Shown here: positions 18,856 to 27,378 of the stretch, in pieces
How the letters are laid out: each line of letters starts with the position of its first letter
Position numbering within the stretch: the first letter of the stretch is position 1
Assembly: GCF_004803505.1 (NCBI RefSeq)
Contig: NZ_SSWH01000001.1
Span: 124,001 to 188,000, forward strand
Source of the DNA: Arthrobacter echini
Lineage (GTDB): Bacteria > Actinomycetota > Actinomycetes > Actinomycetales > Micrococcaceae
Length of the DNA: 64,000 nucleotides
Direction: 5' to 3'
Made by a program: the position numbers and the translations under genes
Notes under the pieces: generated by a model
What the model saw: only the letters and a program-made list of their open reading frames with translations
The model's database searches: none
Told to the model about the DNA's origin: nothing

Positions 18856-19539
18856 TCAGAACGCCGTCGACGGCAGATCCCGCTCATCGTCGCGGATGGC
18901 CGTGATGATGCGCTCGGCAACCGCCGCGGGGTCCTTGCCCTGCGGCAGCTTCGGGGCTTCCCCCGCGATCGGACGGCTCGCGAGGCCGGTCTCTGTATGC
19001 GGAGGGCGCGCGTCCAGCACCTTCACACCCTGCTTGCGCAGTTCGAGAGTCAGCGCCTTCCCGTACGCGCTCAGACCCGCCTTCGTCGCCGAGTACGCCG
19101 CCATGCCTGCCGTGGGCGACTCCGCGACGACGGCGCTGAGCTGGGCCACGAACGACCCTCGGGTGAGCTTGGGAGCGACAACGCGCATGAGCCGCATGTA
19201 GCCGAGCAGATTCACGAGCATGAGTTCGTCGAGGGTGTCGTCGTCCACCTCCACAGCGGGACCGAAGGCAACCACGCCGGCCGCGAAGACCACGCCGCCC
19301 AGCTCCCTGTCCTCGAGTGCCGCAGCGATCGCCACCGGGCTGTCCGGCGTGCCGAGGTCCGCAGCGACCTGTCCCACGACGGCGTCGCCGAGTTCGCCCG
19401 CGAGTGTGGACAGTTTCTGTGCGGAGCGGCCCGACAGTGTCAGCCGGGCGCCGTGGGTCGCCAGCCGACGGGACAGCTCGGCACCGAGAACCCCGGTCGC
19501 ACCGATCACGAGTACATGGGAACCGCTGAGCTCAGTCAT
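18856..19539 (-). CDS. Short-chain dehydrogenase/reductase
   Basis: A 227-residue NAD(P)(H)-dependent oxidoreductase of the classical SDR superfamily. The cofactor motif appears as GATGVLGAELSRRLA near residues 13-27, a Rossmann core with an Ala-Gly-V region follows (VFAAGVVAFGPA), and the catalytic S...YxxxK is present as LSAVVAES...YSATKAG. The length is slightly short for the family. The substrate is unknown. TACACT at 19546-19551 is six bases upstream of the ATG, so the gene is probably leaderless. Confidence 0.88.
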   Translation of the reverse strand: MTELSGSHVLVIGATGVLGAELSRRLATHGARLTLSGRSAQKLSTLAGELGDAVVGQVAADLGTPDSPVAIAAALEDRELGGVVFAAGVVAFGPAVEVDDDTLDELMLVNLLGYMRLMRVVAPKLTRGSFVAQLSAVVAESPTAGMAAYSATKAGLSAYGKALTLELRKQGVKVLDARPPHTETGLASRPIAGEAPKLPQGKDPAAVAERIITAIRDDERDLPSTAF

Positions 19540-19560
19540 GGGCCGAGTGTAACAACGCCC

Positions 19561-20259
19561 CTACTGCCCCGGCGGGTGCTCCCGGGGCATCCTTCGTTTG
19601 AGTTCCTCGAGCTCCTGCTGGGCCGCCGCATCCGCCTCGAGCTCCTCGAAGGCCTGCTGGAGTCGCCGGGAGGACGGATCGGACCAGGACAGTTCCTCGC
19701 GTGCCTGCACCTGCGCCTCGAAGCGCCGCACCTCGAGCTCCGCATCACGCCGTGCGGCTTCGATCGCTGCTGCTTCGCGGGACGACGATGCAAGGGCATC
19801 ATGGACGCCGATGGCCGCCTCAGCAGCCGCTCGCCGGGCGAGCATGGCGTCGTAGTCCATGGCGTTCTGCTGCACGCGCTGCTCGAGCCGCCGCACGTCA
19901 TCGTGGAGGCGCCGGGCCTGCTGCTCCGCCTCGCGCAGTTGCGCCGTCAGCGTCTCGAGGCGGCGCCGTGCCGTCATCGATTCGCGGATCGCCGCACGGG
20001 CGGCGGCGTCGTCCCCCCGCTGCACGGCGGCGGCCACCGCGGCCTCGACACGGTTGAGGTAGTCGGCGGCCTCGTTCGCGGCGAGTCCCACCCGGTGGTG
20101 ATGCGCGGCGACATCGGCCGCTCCACGCCGAGCCCTGTCGAGCAGGGCGCGCTGCGCCTGCTGTGCGTTCTGCGCCTGGACCCGAGGGTCCTCTCGGGAC
20201 TCGGCGGACGCGTTCCTGTTCGCCTGGACGATGCGCGTGATGCGCCGTTTGATCGACAC
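19561..20259 (-). CDS. PspA/IM30-family protein
   Basis: A 232-residue, almost wholly helical, Arg/Ala/Glu-rich protein. The N terminus (MSIKRRITRIVQANRNAS...EDP) and the long coiled coil with an A/Q/R-rich middle match the PspA/IM30 (ESCRT-III-like) family, which binds and stabilises stressed membranes. The usual conserved DP after the first amphipathic helix is present. The start is GTG. It lies 51 bases downstream of another coiled-coil gene on the same strand, and the two probably form an operon. Confidence 0.75.
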   Translation of the reverse strand: MSIKRRITRIVQANRNASAESREDPRVQAQNAQQAQRALLDRARRGAADVAAHHHRVGLAANEAADYLNRVEAAVAAAVQRGDDAAARAAIRESMTARRRLETLTAQLREAEQQARRLHDDVRRLEQRVQQNAMDYDAMLARRAAAEAAIGVHDALASSSREAAAIEAARRDAELEVRRFEAQVQAREELSWSDPSSRRLQQAFEELEADAAAQQELEELKRRMPREHPPGQ

Positions 20260-20310
20260 TGCCTGACCCCCGGAGGTGCTGGATGGTTGAGGACTACCGC
20301 CGCGAGCCGG

Positions 20311-20877
20311 TCACCGGCCCTGACGGTTCCCATAAGTATCCCGCCACGTCGCCATGGCGGAGATCTCGGTGCGCAGGCGCGTGGTGGCCTGCTCGAGCTG
20401 CAGTGTGTCGATGGAGCGTGAAGTATTCAGGAGGCAGCGGCGCAGATCGGCGGAGAGTTCGTCGAGAGCCCTGGCCTGTGCACCGAGGTCATCGGTCCAC
20501 TCCTGCTTCAGAGTCCGGTTCGGTTCGCGGTCAGCAGCTCTGAGCAGATTCTCCAGCGAGGCCGCCGCGCGATCGATCTCCGCTGCTGCACGTGGCAGCT
20601 CACCCACGGGCCGTCCCTGCGTGACCGCCTCGTTCAGTGCTGCATGCGTGGCGTGCGAGGAGCGCTTGAGTTCGAGGATCAACCGGGCCGGCTCCCTGGT
20701 GAGCCGATCGGGGGCGTAGGCACGGGCGGCGAGAATACCGCGATCCTTCGTGCGCTCGATGATCCGCGAGCGCCTGAGCTTCCGGACAACCAGCCACCCG
20801 GCCACTCCCGTACCGGCTCCGATCGCCGCAACCACCCCGGCTCCGATGGCCAGGGCTTCGACGAAGAGCTCAAGCAC
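20311..20877 (-). CDS. Membrane-anchored coiled-coil protein, unknown
   Basis: A 188-residue protein with an N-terminal membrane helix (ALAIGAGVVAAIGAGTGVAGWLVV), a short basic patch RKLRRSR, and then helical Ala/Leu/Arg/Glu-rich sequence likely to form a coiled coil. The GTG at 20877 is chosen because GGAG lies nine bases upstream and the protein then begins directly with the membrane helix. As the first gene of the unit with the PspA-like protein, it may be its membrane anchor or regulator. That is inference from position only. Confidence 0.65.
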   Translation of the reverse strand: MLELFVEALAIGAGVVAAIGAGTGVAGWLVVRKLRRSRIIERTKDRGILAARAYAPDRLTREPARLILELKRSSHATHAALNEAVTQGRPVGELPRAAAEIDRAAASLENLLRAADREPNRTLKQEWTDDLGAQARALDELSADLRRCLLNTSRSIDTLQLEQATTRLRTEISAMATWRDTYGNRQGR

Positions 20878-21012
20878 GCGGCAACTCCAGACGGTCTTCC
20901 ATGCACCAAGTCTGCCCGGGTGCCCCGACAAATTCCAGCCATGGACAACGAGGGAGCCGACGCCATAGCCCGCAGGTCCGAAGTCGGTGCAGCCACGAAA
21001 CGTGAGTGAGAG

Positions 21013-21026
21013 TGTAAGCGCTTGCA
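21013..21026. promoter_or_regulatory. LacI/GalR-family operator 1
   Basis: TGTAAGCGCTTGCA fits the LacI/GalR consensus TGNAANCGNTTNCA with its central CG. It lies 119 bases before the alpha-glucosidase ATG. The LacI-type regulator encoded just downstream (22933-23946) is the likely ligand. Confidence 0.75.
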
Positions 21027-21098
21027 GCGGTGCCCTGAAAACGTGGTGATCAGCAGTGAAACAATGAGAAATCTACCTACATAGCCGCATTGCGGCGC

Positions 21099-21112
21099 TG
21101 CAAGCGTTTCCA
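21099..21112. promoter_or_regulatory. LacI/GalR-family operator 2 overlapping the promoter
   Basis: TGCAAGCGTTTCCA also fits TGNAANCGNTTNCA. It ends 19 bases before the -10 box TACGCT (21132-21137), where a -35 region would be, so binding should repress. Two sites 86 bases apart suggest DNA looping. Confidence 0.7.
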
Positions 21113-21144
21113 CCAGCGTCGGCTCGAGCACTACGCTGGGGCGC

Positions 21145-22929
21145 ATGTCCGAGATCATCGACGTCCTGCAGCACGAGCAGCTCCCTGTCCGCACTGCGTT
21201 CCATGAGCCCCTGCACGTTGCCTCCGGATCAGACCAGTGGTGGCGTAGGTCCGTCATCTACCAGGTGTATCCGCGCTCGTTCCGCGATTCGAACGGCGAC
21301 GGCGTGGGAGACCTTCCCGGCATCGCGTCGGAACTCGCGCGGCTGGCCGAGCTCAGCGTCGACGCCGTGTGGCTCTCCCCCTTCTACACCTCGCCCCAGC
21401 GCGACGGCGGGTACGACGTCGCCGACTACTGCGACGTCGACCCGCTCTTCGGCACGCTCACCGATTTCGACACCCTCGTGGCGGAGGCGGACCGCCTCGG
21501 CATCCGCGTGATCGTGGACCTCGTCCCGAACCACTGTTCCAGCGAGCACGCTCTCTTCCGGGCCGCGCTGGCCGCCCCGGCCGGATCCCCGGAGCGGGAG
21601 ATGTTCATCTTCCGTGACGGCACCGGCACCGCCGGTGAGGAGCCTCCCAACAACTGGCAGTCCCACTTCGGCGGTCCGGCCTGGACGAGAATCCTCGATC
21701 CGGACGGCACGCCCGGCCAGTGGTACCTGCACCTGTTCGATTCCTCCCAGCCCGACTTCAACTGGGACAACCCCGCGGTCCACGCGGAGTTCGAGCGGGT
21801 GCTGCGCTTCTGGCTCGATCGCGGCGTCGGGGGTTTCCGGGTCGACGTCGCCCACGCGCTCATCAAGGCCGAGGGCCTGCCGGACTGGGGAGGACGCCCC
21901 GACGGCGGGTCGACGGAAGGCTACCCCGGCTGGGAAGCACCCATGTTCGGTCAGGACGGGGTCCACGCGATCTTCCGCCGGTGGCGGAGCATCCTGGCGG
22001 AGTATGACGGCGAGCGCATCCTCTGCGCAGAGGCCTCGATAGACCCCCTGGCGCGGCTCACGGACTGGGTGCGCCCCGACGAGATGCACCAGGCCTTCAA
22101 CTTCGCCTACCTGCACAATTCGTGGAACGCCCATGGTCTGCGCAGTGTCGTCTCGGCCTCGCTCGCCGCCTTCGACACCGTGGGAGCCCCCACCACCTGG
22201 GTGCTGAGCAACCATGACGTCGTCCGGCACACCAGTCGCTTCGGCCTCACGGACGGCTCACCCCGAGGCGGCGACGGCATCGGAAGCGCGGACGTGCAGC
22301 CCGACACCGTTACGGGACTGACCCGCGCCCGCGCGGCCTCCCTGGCGATGTTCGCTCTTCCGGGCGGCATCTACCTGTACCAGGGCGAGGAGCTGGGTCT
22401 CCCCGACCACACGTCCATGCCCGATGACGCCCGGCAGGACCCGACCTTCGCGCGCACGGGCGGTGAACGCCTCGGGCGCGACGGCTGCCGCGTCCCCCTA
22501 CCCTGGCGAGCGCAGGCGCCGGCGTTCGGCTTCATCGGCACCGACGATGCTGACTCCGCAGGCAATACTCACGATGCAGGCGCCACTGGTACACCGTGGC
22601 TCCCCCAGCCTGAGAGCTGGGGCGGCTATGCGCGGGACCTCCAGTCCGTGGACCAGGACTCGACGCTCACGCTCTACCGCACGGCCCTGCAGCTCCGCAG
22701 GGATCTGCGCCTCGGTGCCGGCTCGCTCAGCTGGTCCCGCGACTTCGAGCAGACCGATGTCGTCGCGTTCCGGAACGGGGAGATCATCGTGGTCCTGAAC
22801 ATGGGCGGGTTCGCCGTCCCGCTGCCGGAGGGTGCGGTCGTTGCCGCCAGCATGCCCGACGCCGTCCTGGCCGGTCAGCTCGCGCCGGACGCCTGCGTCT
22901 GGCTGATGAGCGGGGCGGATCAGGGGTAG
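21145..22929 (+). CDS. Alpha-glucosidase, GH13 (oligo-1,6-glucosidase / alpha-glucosidase type)
   Basis: A cytoplasmic glycosidase of 594 residues that hydrolyses alpha-glucosides such as maltose, isomaltose or sucrose derivatives. The GH13 landmarks are in place: VIYQVYPRSFRDSNGDGVGD at the N terminus, DLVPNHCS (region I), GFRVDVAHAL with nucleophile Asp234 (region II), CAEA with acid/base Glu296 (region III) and SNHDVVRH with Asp358 (region IV). There is no signal peptide. Probably leaderless (TACGCT seven bases before ATG), repressed through two LacI-type operators, and followed three bases later by the LacI gene. Confidence 0.93.
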   Translation: MSEIIDVLQHEQLPVRTAFHEPLHVASGSDQWWRRSVIYQVYPRSFRDSNGDGVGDLPGIASELARLAELSVDAVWLSPFYTSPQRDGGYDVADYCDVDPLFGTLTDFDTLVAEADRLGIRVIVDLVPNHCSSEHALFRAALAAPAGSPEREMFIFRDGTGTAGEEPPNNWQSHFGGPAWTRILDPDGTPGQWYLHLFDSSQPDFNWDNPAVHAEFERVLRFWLDRGVGGFRVDVAHALIKAEGLPDWGGRPDGGSTEGYPGWEAPMFGQDGVHAIFRRWRSILAEYDGERILCAEASIDPLARLTDWVRPDEMHQAFNFAYLHNSWNAHGLRSVVSASLAAFDTVGAPTTWVLSNHDVVRHTSRFGLTDGSPRGGDGIGSADVQPDTVTGLTRARAASLAMFALPGGIYLYQGEELGLPDHTSMPDDARQDPTFARTGGERLGRDGCRVPLPWRAQAPAFGFIGTDDADSAGNTHDAGATGTPWLPQPESWGGYARDLQSVDQDSTLTLYRTALQLRRDLRLGAGSLSWSRDFEQTDVVAFRNGEIIVVLNMGGFAVPLPEGAVVAASMPDAVLAGQLAPDACVWLMSGADQG

Positions 22930-22932
22930 GCC

Positions 22933-23946
22933 GTGACCGGGATCAAGGATGTCGCCCGGCGTGCAGGCGTCTCCACGGCCACCGTCTCCCGTGCCCTCAG
23001 CGGCAACGGCCGCGTCTCGGACGCGGCCCGCACGCGCGTCCAGGACGCCGCCCGGGAGCTGGGCTTCGTGGCGAGTTCGACGGCGTCCTCCCTCGCCTCG
23101 GGCCGCCATCGCAATATCGGCGTCGTGGTGCCGTCGGTGGCCCGCTGGTACTACTCGCAGATCGTGGACAGCGTCGCCGCGGCGCTCCTGCGCGCGGGAT
23201 ACGACCTCACGCTGTACAACCTCAACGAGGATCCCACTCACCGTGAGAGCGTGCTGTCCGAATTCCTCCTGCGCCAGCGGTGCGACGGCGTGATCCCCGT
23301 GTCGCTCGAACTGGGATCGAAGGAACTGGATCAGCTGCTCGCGGTCGGGAAGCCGGTGGTCGGGATCGGCGGACCGCTGTCCGGAACCGAGACCTACAGC
23401 GTGGACGACCGGGAGATCGCCGCTCTTGCGACGGAGCACCTGATCACCCTCGGCCACCGGCGCATAGCCCATATCGGCGGGCACGAGACCGATGAGAAGG
23501 ATTTCCGGATCGGCAGTACGCGGCGGCACGGCTATGCATCGGCCCTGGAGAGTGCGGGGCTGGAAAGCGCCGATTCCTGGTGGGTCACCGCCGATTTCAC
23601 CATCCAGGGCGGGCTGGCCCAGGCGAGGCAGCTCCTCGGCTACCCCCGAGACAGGCCGACGGCGGTCTTCTGCGCCTCGGACGAGATGGCCATCGGGGCT
23701 GTTCTCGCCGCGCGTGAACTGGGTCTGCGTGTGCCCGACGATCTGTCGATCATCGGGATCGACGGGCATGAACTGGGAGAGGCACTCGGACTGACCACAG
23801 TGGCGCAGTTCCCGCAGGAGCAGGGCCAGCGAGCCGTCGAACGCCTTCTGCAGATCCTGCAGGATCCGGCGTCACTGCAGCCGGTCAACCACCCCGCGCG
23901 CACGGAGCTGATCGTGCGCACGAGTACCGCAGCACCCGCAGCCTGA
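22933..23946 (+). CDS. LacI-family transcriptional repressor
   Basis: A 337-residue regulator. The N-terminal helix-turn-helix is clear (IKDVARRAGVSTATVSRALS), followed by the hinge helix with L-A-S (SSLASGRHRN) and a periplasmic-binding-protein-like sugar domain ending in the typical TTVAQFPQEQGQRAVE region. It starts with GTG three bases after the alpha-glucosidase stop, so it is the second gene of the operon. It most likely represses that operon via the sites at 21013 and 21099, with an alpha-glucoside as inducer. Confidence 0.93.
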   Translation: MTGIKDVARRAGVSTATVSRALSGNGRVSDAARTRVQDAARELGFVASSTASSLASGRHRNIGVVVPSVARWYYSQIVDSVAAALLRAGYDLTLYNLNEDPTHRESVLSEFLLRQRCDGVIPVSLELGSKELDQLLAVGKPVVGIGGPLSGTETYSVDDREIAALATEHLITLGHRRIAHIGGHETDEKDFRIGSTRRHGYASALESAGLESADSWWVTADFTIQGGLAQARQLLGYPRDRPTAVFCASDEMAIGAVLAARELGLRVPDDLSIIGIDGHELGEALGLTTVAQFPQEQGQRAVERLLQILQDPASLQPVNHPARTELIVRTSTAAPAA

Positions 23947-24010
23947 GACCGCTCATGCGCTTGCCGCACCACGGCAGCACGTCGGCACAGGGAAACCGTT
24001 TACTGAATTG

Positions 24011-24826
24011 TCAGGCCACGTCCGGTGCCACGGAGGGTCCATTGATCTCGGACTCGACCGCACGCGCCAGCGATCGGAGCTTCTTGCCGTCGCGCGAGGA
24101 GAATTCCCGGGGACTCTTGTCCATCACACACAGCGTGCCCACCGTCCACCCTCCCGGGCCACGCACCGGATAGCCGGCGTAGAACCGGGTATGGGGAGCG
24201 CCGATGACCAACGGGTTATCGCGGAAACGATCGTCCTCGAGTGCATCGCGGACGATCAACGGCCCGGCGCTGCGGATCGTGACGTTGCAGAAGGTCGACT
24301 CCCTCGGAAGATTCTGCCGGGTGTGGCCGGTGGCCGACTTGAGGAACTGCCGGTGATCGTCGATCAGTGTGATGCTGCTCGAACCGGTGTGGAAGAATTC
24401 CTTCGCCTCCCTCGTGATGCGGTCGAAGCGCTCTTCGCCCGCGGTGTCCAGCAACCCCGTGCGCACCACCGCATCACAGCGTTCCTGCTCCTGTTCCTCC
24501 TCGGTGAACAGGAAAGCACCGGCAACTCCGAGACCGCGTCGGGAGTCCGTCGGTGATTCCTGCGCCACGTCGGCGTCATCGGGGGTACAAGGGGGAATCA
24601 GCGGTGCGCTCCCACCGGCGGCCTCGGCCAGGAGCTGATTGACGGCCTCGCCCAGCACGTCACACTCCGTCATGGACAGTTCGAGTGACCCTCTGATGAA
24701 CGCTTCGAGCTCGACCCGGGATGCCCTTCCTCCGATGGAGTAGTACCCGAGCCATACCTCATCGAGGCTCACTCCCGAGGCCGAGAGGGCATCGGTGATG
24801 CGTCTGGCCTGTGCCTGCTGATCCAT
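24011..24826 (-). CDS. GAF-domain sensor protein
   Basis: A 271-residue protein. The first 110 residues include a helical segment (RRITDALSASGVSLDEVW...) of unknown type. Residues 120-260 form a GAF domain of the type found in diguanylate cyclases and histidine kinases (RFDRITREAKEFFHTGSSSITLIDD, then STFCNVTI, then GTLCVMDKSPREFS). No output domain is attached. GGAGG 11 bases before the ATG is the ribosome binding site. It stands next to two GAF-ANTAR genes, hinting at a shared sensing function, and convergent to the lacI gene. Confidence 0.8.
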   Translation of the reverse strand: MDQQAQARRITDALSASGVSLDEVWLGYYSIGGRASRVELEAFIRGSLELSMTECDVLGEAVNQLLAEAAGGSAPLIPPCTPDDADVAQESPTDSRRGLGVAGAFLFTEEEQEQERCDAVVRTGLLDTAGEERFDRITREAKEFFHTGSSSITLIDDHRQFLKSATGHTRQNLPRESTFCNVTIRSAGPLIVRDALEDDRFRDNPLVIGAPHTRFYAGYPVRGPGGWTVGTLCVMDKSPREFSSRDGKKLRSLARAVESEINGPSVAPDVA

Positions 24827-25019
24827 CCCAAAGCCTCCACAGGCATAACGGTTCTCTCCGTCGACACCTGGATCGGTTGTCCGGGAACGGTCATTCCCGC
24901 CTATTGATCAGCCAGCTTACTACTGGGACACCTCGGAGGTTAATGGACTTGTCCCTTGGTGGAGAACCCATGTTCTGGTATGGCTCCCGCTCTCTGCCCG
25001 GGCCGGACGGCAGGAGCCA
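24827..25019. other. Intergenic region, no gene seen
   Basis: 193 bases between two minus-strand GAF genes. It must hold the promoter of 24011-24826. No gene or strong hairpin was found. Confidence 0.3.
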
Positions 25020-25799
25020 TCAGCGGTGCGGGATCTCTCCCGTCACCACGAGCTGCTCCGCGACGGACCGCAATTTCTCGTTCGTCTCGGAGCTGGAGCG
25101 TTCCAGTATGGTGAAAGCCTGCTCCCCGGTGATCTTGTACCGCTCCATCAGGATCCCCTTGGCCTGGCCGATCAGATCCCGCGTAGCGAGGGCTTCACCG
25201 AGCTGTTCCACCTTCAACGCCTCGGCAAATGCCACCGCAGCATGGGCCGCCACCAGGAGCCCGACGTGCCGTGATTCGGCGCTGAACGCATGTTGTCGAA
25301 GGGAGTACAGATTGAGTGCGCCGAGGTTGTCTCCCTCGACGTAGAGCTGGAAGCACAGCATGCTGCCGACTCCAGCACGTGCAGCTCGCTGGGCGAATCT
25401 CGGCCACCGGGTCTCCGCCGCCATGTCCGGCACGTGCACGGTCTCGTGCTCGTACATCGCATCGAGGCAGGGGCCCTGCCCGGCCTCATTCTGCAGTGCG
25501 TCCAGATGCCCTGCCAAGGCGCTGGTCGGAGCGCGGGAGCCGATGCGCTGGCGGGCGTGCACCACGCTGATGGAGCCCTGGTCGACTCCGGGTATCAGCT
25601 CCACGGCAGCTGCAGCCATGATGGACAGGATGCGGTCCGAGGACTTCTCATGCTGCAGTGAGCGAGCGAGTTCTCCCAGACGCTTTGCCAGGCCACCCCG
25701 CTCGTGGTCGGGCTCTTGATCGTCCAAGGCCTGCCGAACCGCTGGGCCCTCACCCGGGGAAGAGAGATCTTCGAGGCGCTGAGCACCGTGTTCTACCAT
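25020..25799 (-). CDS. GAF-ANTAR transcription antitermination protein
   Basis: A 259-residue RNA-binding regulator. An N-terminal GAF domain (about residues 45-180, LIPGVDQGSISVVHARQRI onward, with the DxGPCLxA-like GQGPCLDAMYEHETV) senses an unknown signal. A C-terminal ANTAR domain (RDLIGQAKGILMERYKITGEQAF...) would bind paired-hairpin RNA and suppress termination. The start at 25799 has GAGGAC upstream. It is divergent from another GAF-ANTAR gene. Confidence 0.85.
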   Translation of the reverse strand: MVEHGAQRLEDLSSPGEGPAVRQALDDQEPDHERGGLAKRLGELARSLQHEKSSDRILSIMAAAAVELIPGVDQGSISVVHARQRIGSRAPTSALAGHLDALQNEAGQGPCLDAMYEHETVHVPDMAAETRWPRFAQRAARAGVGSMLCFQLYVEGDNLGALNLYSLRQHAFSAESRHVGLLVAAHAAVAFAEALKVEQLGEALATRDLIGQAKGILMERYKITGEQAFTILERSSSETNEKLRSVAEQLVVTGEIPHR

Positions 25800-26022
25800 G
25801 CAACGTCCTCGTCTCGTCCCGACCAGTATGGCGTGCACGACACGCTCTGGCCAGAGTCGACAGATGCTCACCAACATGCCGGACCGTCCCGGATTCGGGC
25901 CCCGAGGCCAGCCTGTAGGGTGGAACCATCGTTCAGCAGCGGGCGGTGCAGATGCATTTCCTGTGCCGTCCGGGATCTCGGTCCCGTTGGTAGGAAAGCT
26001 TCTCACCTACCTAAGGACCCCA

Positions 26023-26826
26023 GTGGACCACTCGCTGCCTGGCACAAGCCCTCCTCAGACCACTCCGCCATCGCATCTGACCTTTGCGCTCCAGACTCTG
26101 GTACTCGAGAGTGATGCGATCCAAGACTTCATGGTCAGTCTCGCCCACTTCGTTGCCGAACACTTCGCCACCGCTGACAGAACCGTCCTGTGCGGTATCA
26201 CGCTGATGCGGCCCCGCACGGCGGCAACGGTCGCAAGCAGTGGTGAACGGGCTCAGCTCATGGACGAGATCCAGTATGCGTTCGACGACGGTCCCTGCCT
26301 GAATTCCGCCCGCCGACGCGTCACGAATCACGTCCCGGACGTCCTCGAGGAAGACCAGCCATGGGCTGAGTACCGTGCGGAGATCGCCAGTCATGGCCTG
26401 CGCTCCATCCTGGCCGTGCCGATCCACCTGAACTCGCCGGCCAATGACGCCGACCGGGATGACAGTGCGCCAAGGGGGGAGAATGCTGCGATCAATCTCT
26501 ACGCAGACGGCCCGGGGGCTTTTTCTGCAGCCGATATCTCCAAGGCCGAGAGCCTTGCGGCGGACGTCACCACCACGGTGGCGATCGCCGTCCGCCTGGC
26601 CGGGAGCAGCGACCGGGCCGACCAGCTCGAAGCGGCGATGAATTCCAGGACGATCATCGACCTTGCGGCAGGAATGATCATGGCCCAGAACCGATGCAAT
26701 CAAGACCGCGCCATGACCATTCTCAAGGCCGCGAGCAGCGCTCGCAACATCAAGGTCCGGGACCTGGCCGCATCCGTCGTCGCCTCGGTATCGGCGGAGC
26801 AGCCGGTGACGCACTTCGACAATTGA
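26023..26826 (+). CDS. GAF-ANTAR transcription antitermination protein
   Basis: A 267-residue protein with the same GAF-ANTAR layout as its divergent neighbour. The GAF core contains the family segment FDDGPCLNSARR, and the ANTAR domain is SRTIIDLAAGMIMAQNRCNQ and onward, with the typical A-x-G-x-I-M. I choose the GTG at 26023 (AAGGA five bases upstream). The frame extends to 25798 but that part does not look like a GAF protein. An inverted repeat GGTAGG-N11-CCTACC lies at 25989-26011, just before the start. Confidence 0.8.
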   Translation: MDHSLPGTSPPQTTPPSHLTFALQTLVLESDAIQDFMVSLAHFVAEHFATADRTVLCGITLMRPRTAATVASSGERAQLMDEIQYAFDDGPCLNSARRRVTNHVPDVLEEDQPWAEYRAEIASHGLRSILAVPIHLNSPANDADRDDSAPRGENAAINLYADGPGAFSAADISKAESLAADVTTTVAIAVRLAGSSDRADQLEAAMNSRTIIDLAAGMIMAQNRCNQDRAMTILKAASSARNIKVRDLAASVVASVSAEQPVTHFDN

Positions 26827-26898
26827 GCAGCAATACCGCGTTGCACCGGGCCTTCTCAAAACCGAAGGAGACGGCCAGCGGATCGGTAGCGCGTACGG

Positions 26899-27327
26899 CT
26901 ACCTCGAGGAGCGGGACGCCCCTGGTCGCCACACCACCAGTGCCTGGCTACGGGCGCGGGGACGCTGTCCGCGCGCGAGTGTGACGACGTCGCCGGCCAG
27001 TCCGGCTGCGAAGACGCGGCCCGATTCCGAAGAGGCGCGACGCTCCGCCAGCTCGGCCGCGAGTTCGACGATGCGCGATTGCAGCGCGGATACGTGGTTC
27101 TCGAGTTCGAGGATGCGCCGGATGCCCTCCAGGGAGACGCCTTCCTGCGACAGTCGCTGGATCTCGCGCAGCGTACTGACATCCCTGGGTGAATAGCGGC
27201 GCCCGCGCCCGGCGGTCCGGCTCGGAGTCACCAGACCCATGCGGTCGTACTGACGCAGCGTCTGTGGATGCATCTCGGCGAGTTCAGCGGCAACAGAGAT
27301 GACATAGATGGGTGTCTCGGGATCCAC
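26899..27327 (-). CDS. hspR: HspR, MerR-type heat-shock repressor
   Basis: HspR represses dnaK, clpB and its own operon by binding HAIR sites, using DnaK as co-repressor. The 142-residue protein has the MerR winged-helix motif (YVISVAAELAEMHPQTLRQYDRMGLVTPSRTAGRGRRYSPRD in pieces) and a C-terminal coiled coil (ILELENHVSALQSRI). The GTG at 27327 is selected because GGAGG stands six bases before it. It is the last gene of the dnaK-grpE-dnaJ-hspR operon, giving autoregulation. Confidence 0.94.
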   Translation of the reverse strand: MDPETPIYVISVAAELAEMHPQTLRQYDRMGLVTPSRTAGRGRRYSPRDVSTLREIQRLSQEGVSLEGIRRILELENHVSALQSRIVELAAELAERRASSESGRVFAAGLAGDVVTLARGQRPRARSQALVVWRPGASRSSR

Positions 27328-27378
27328 TGCTGTCCTCCTTCCGTCACCGGTGCACCCGGTCATTGATGGTCGATGAAG

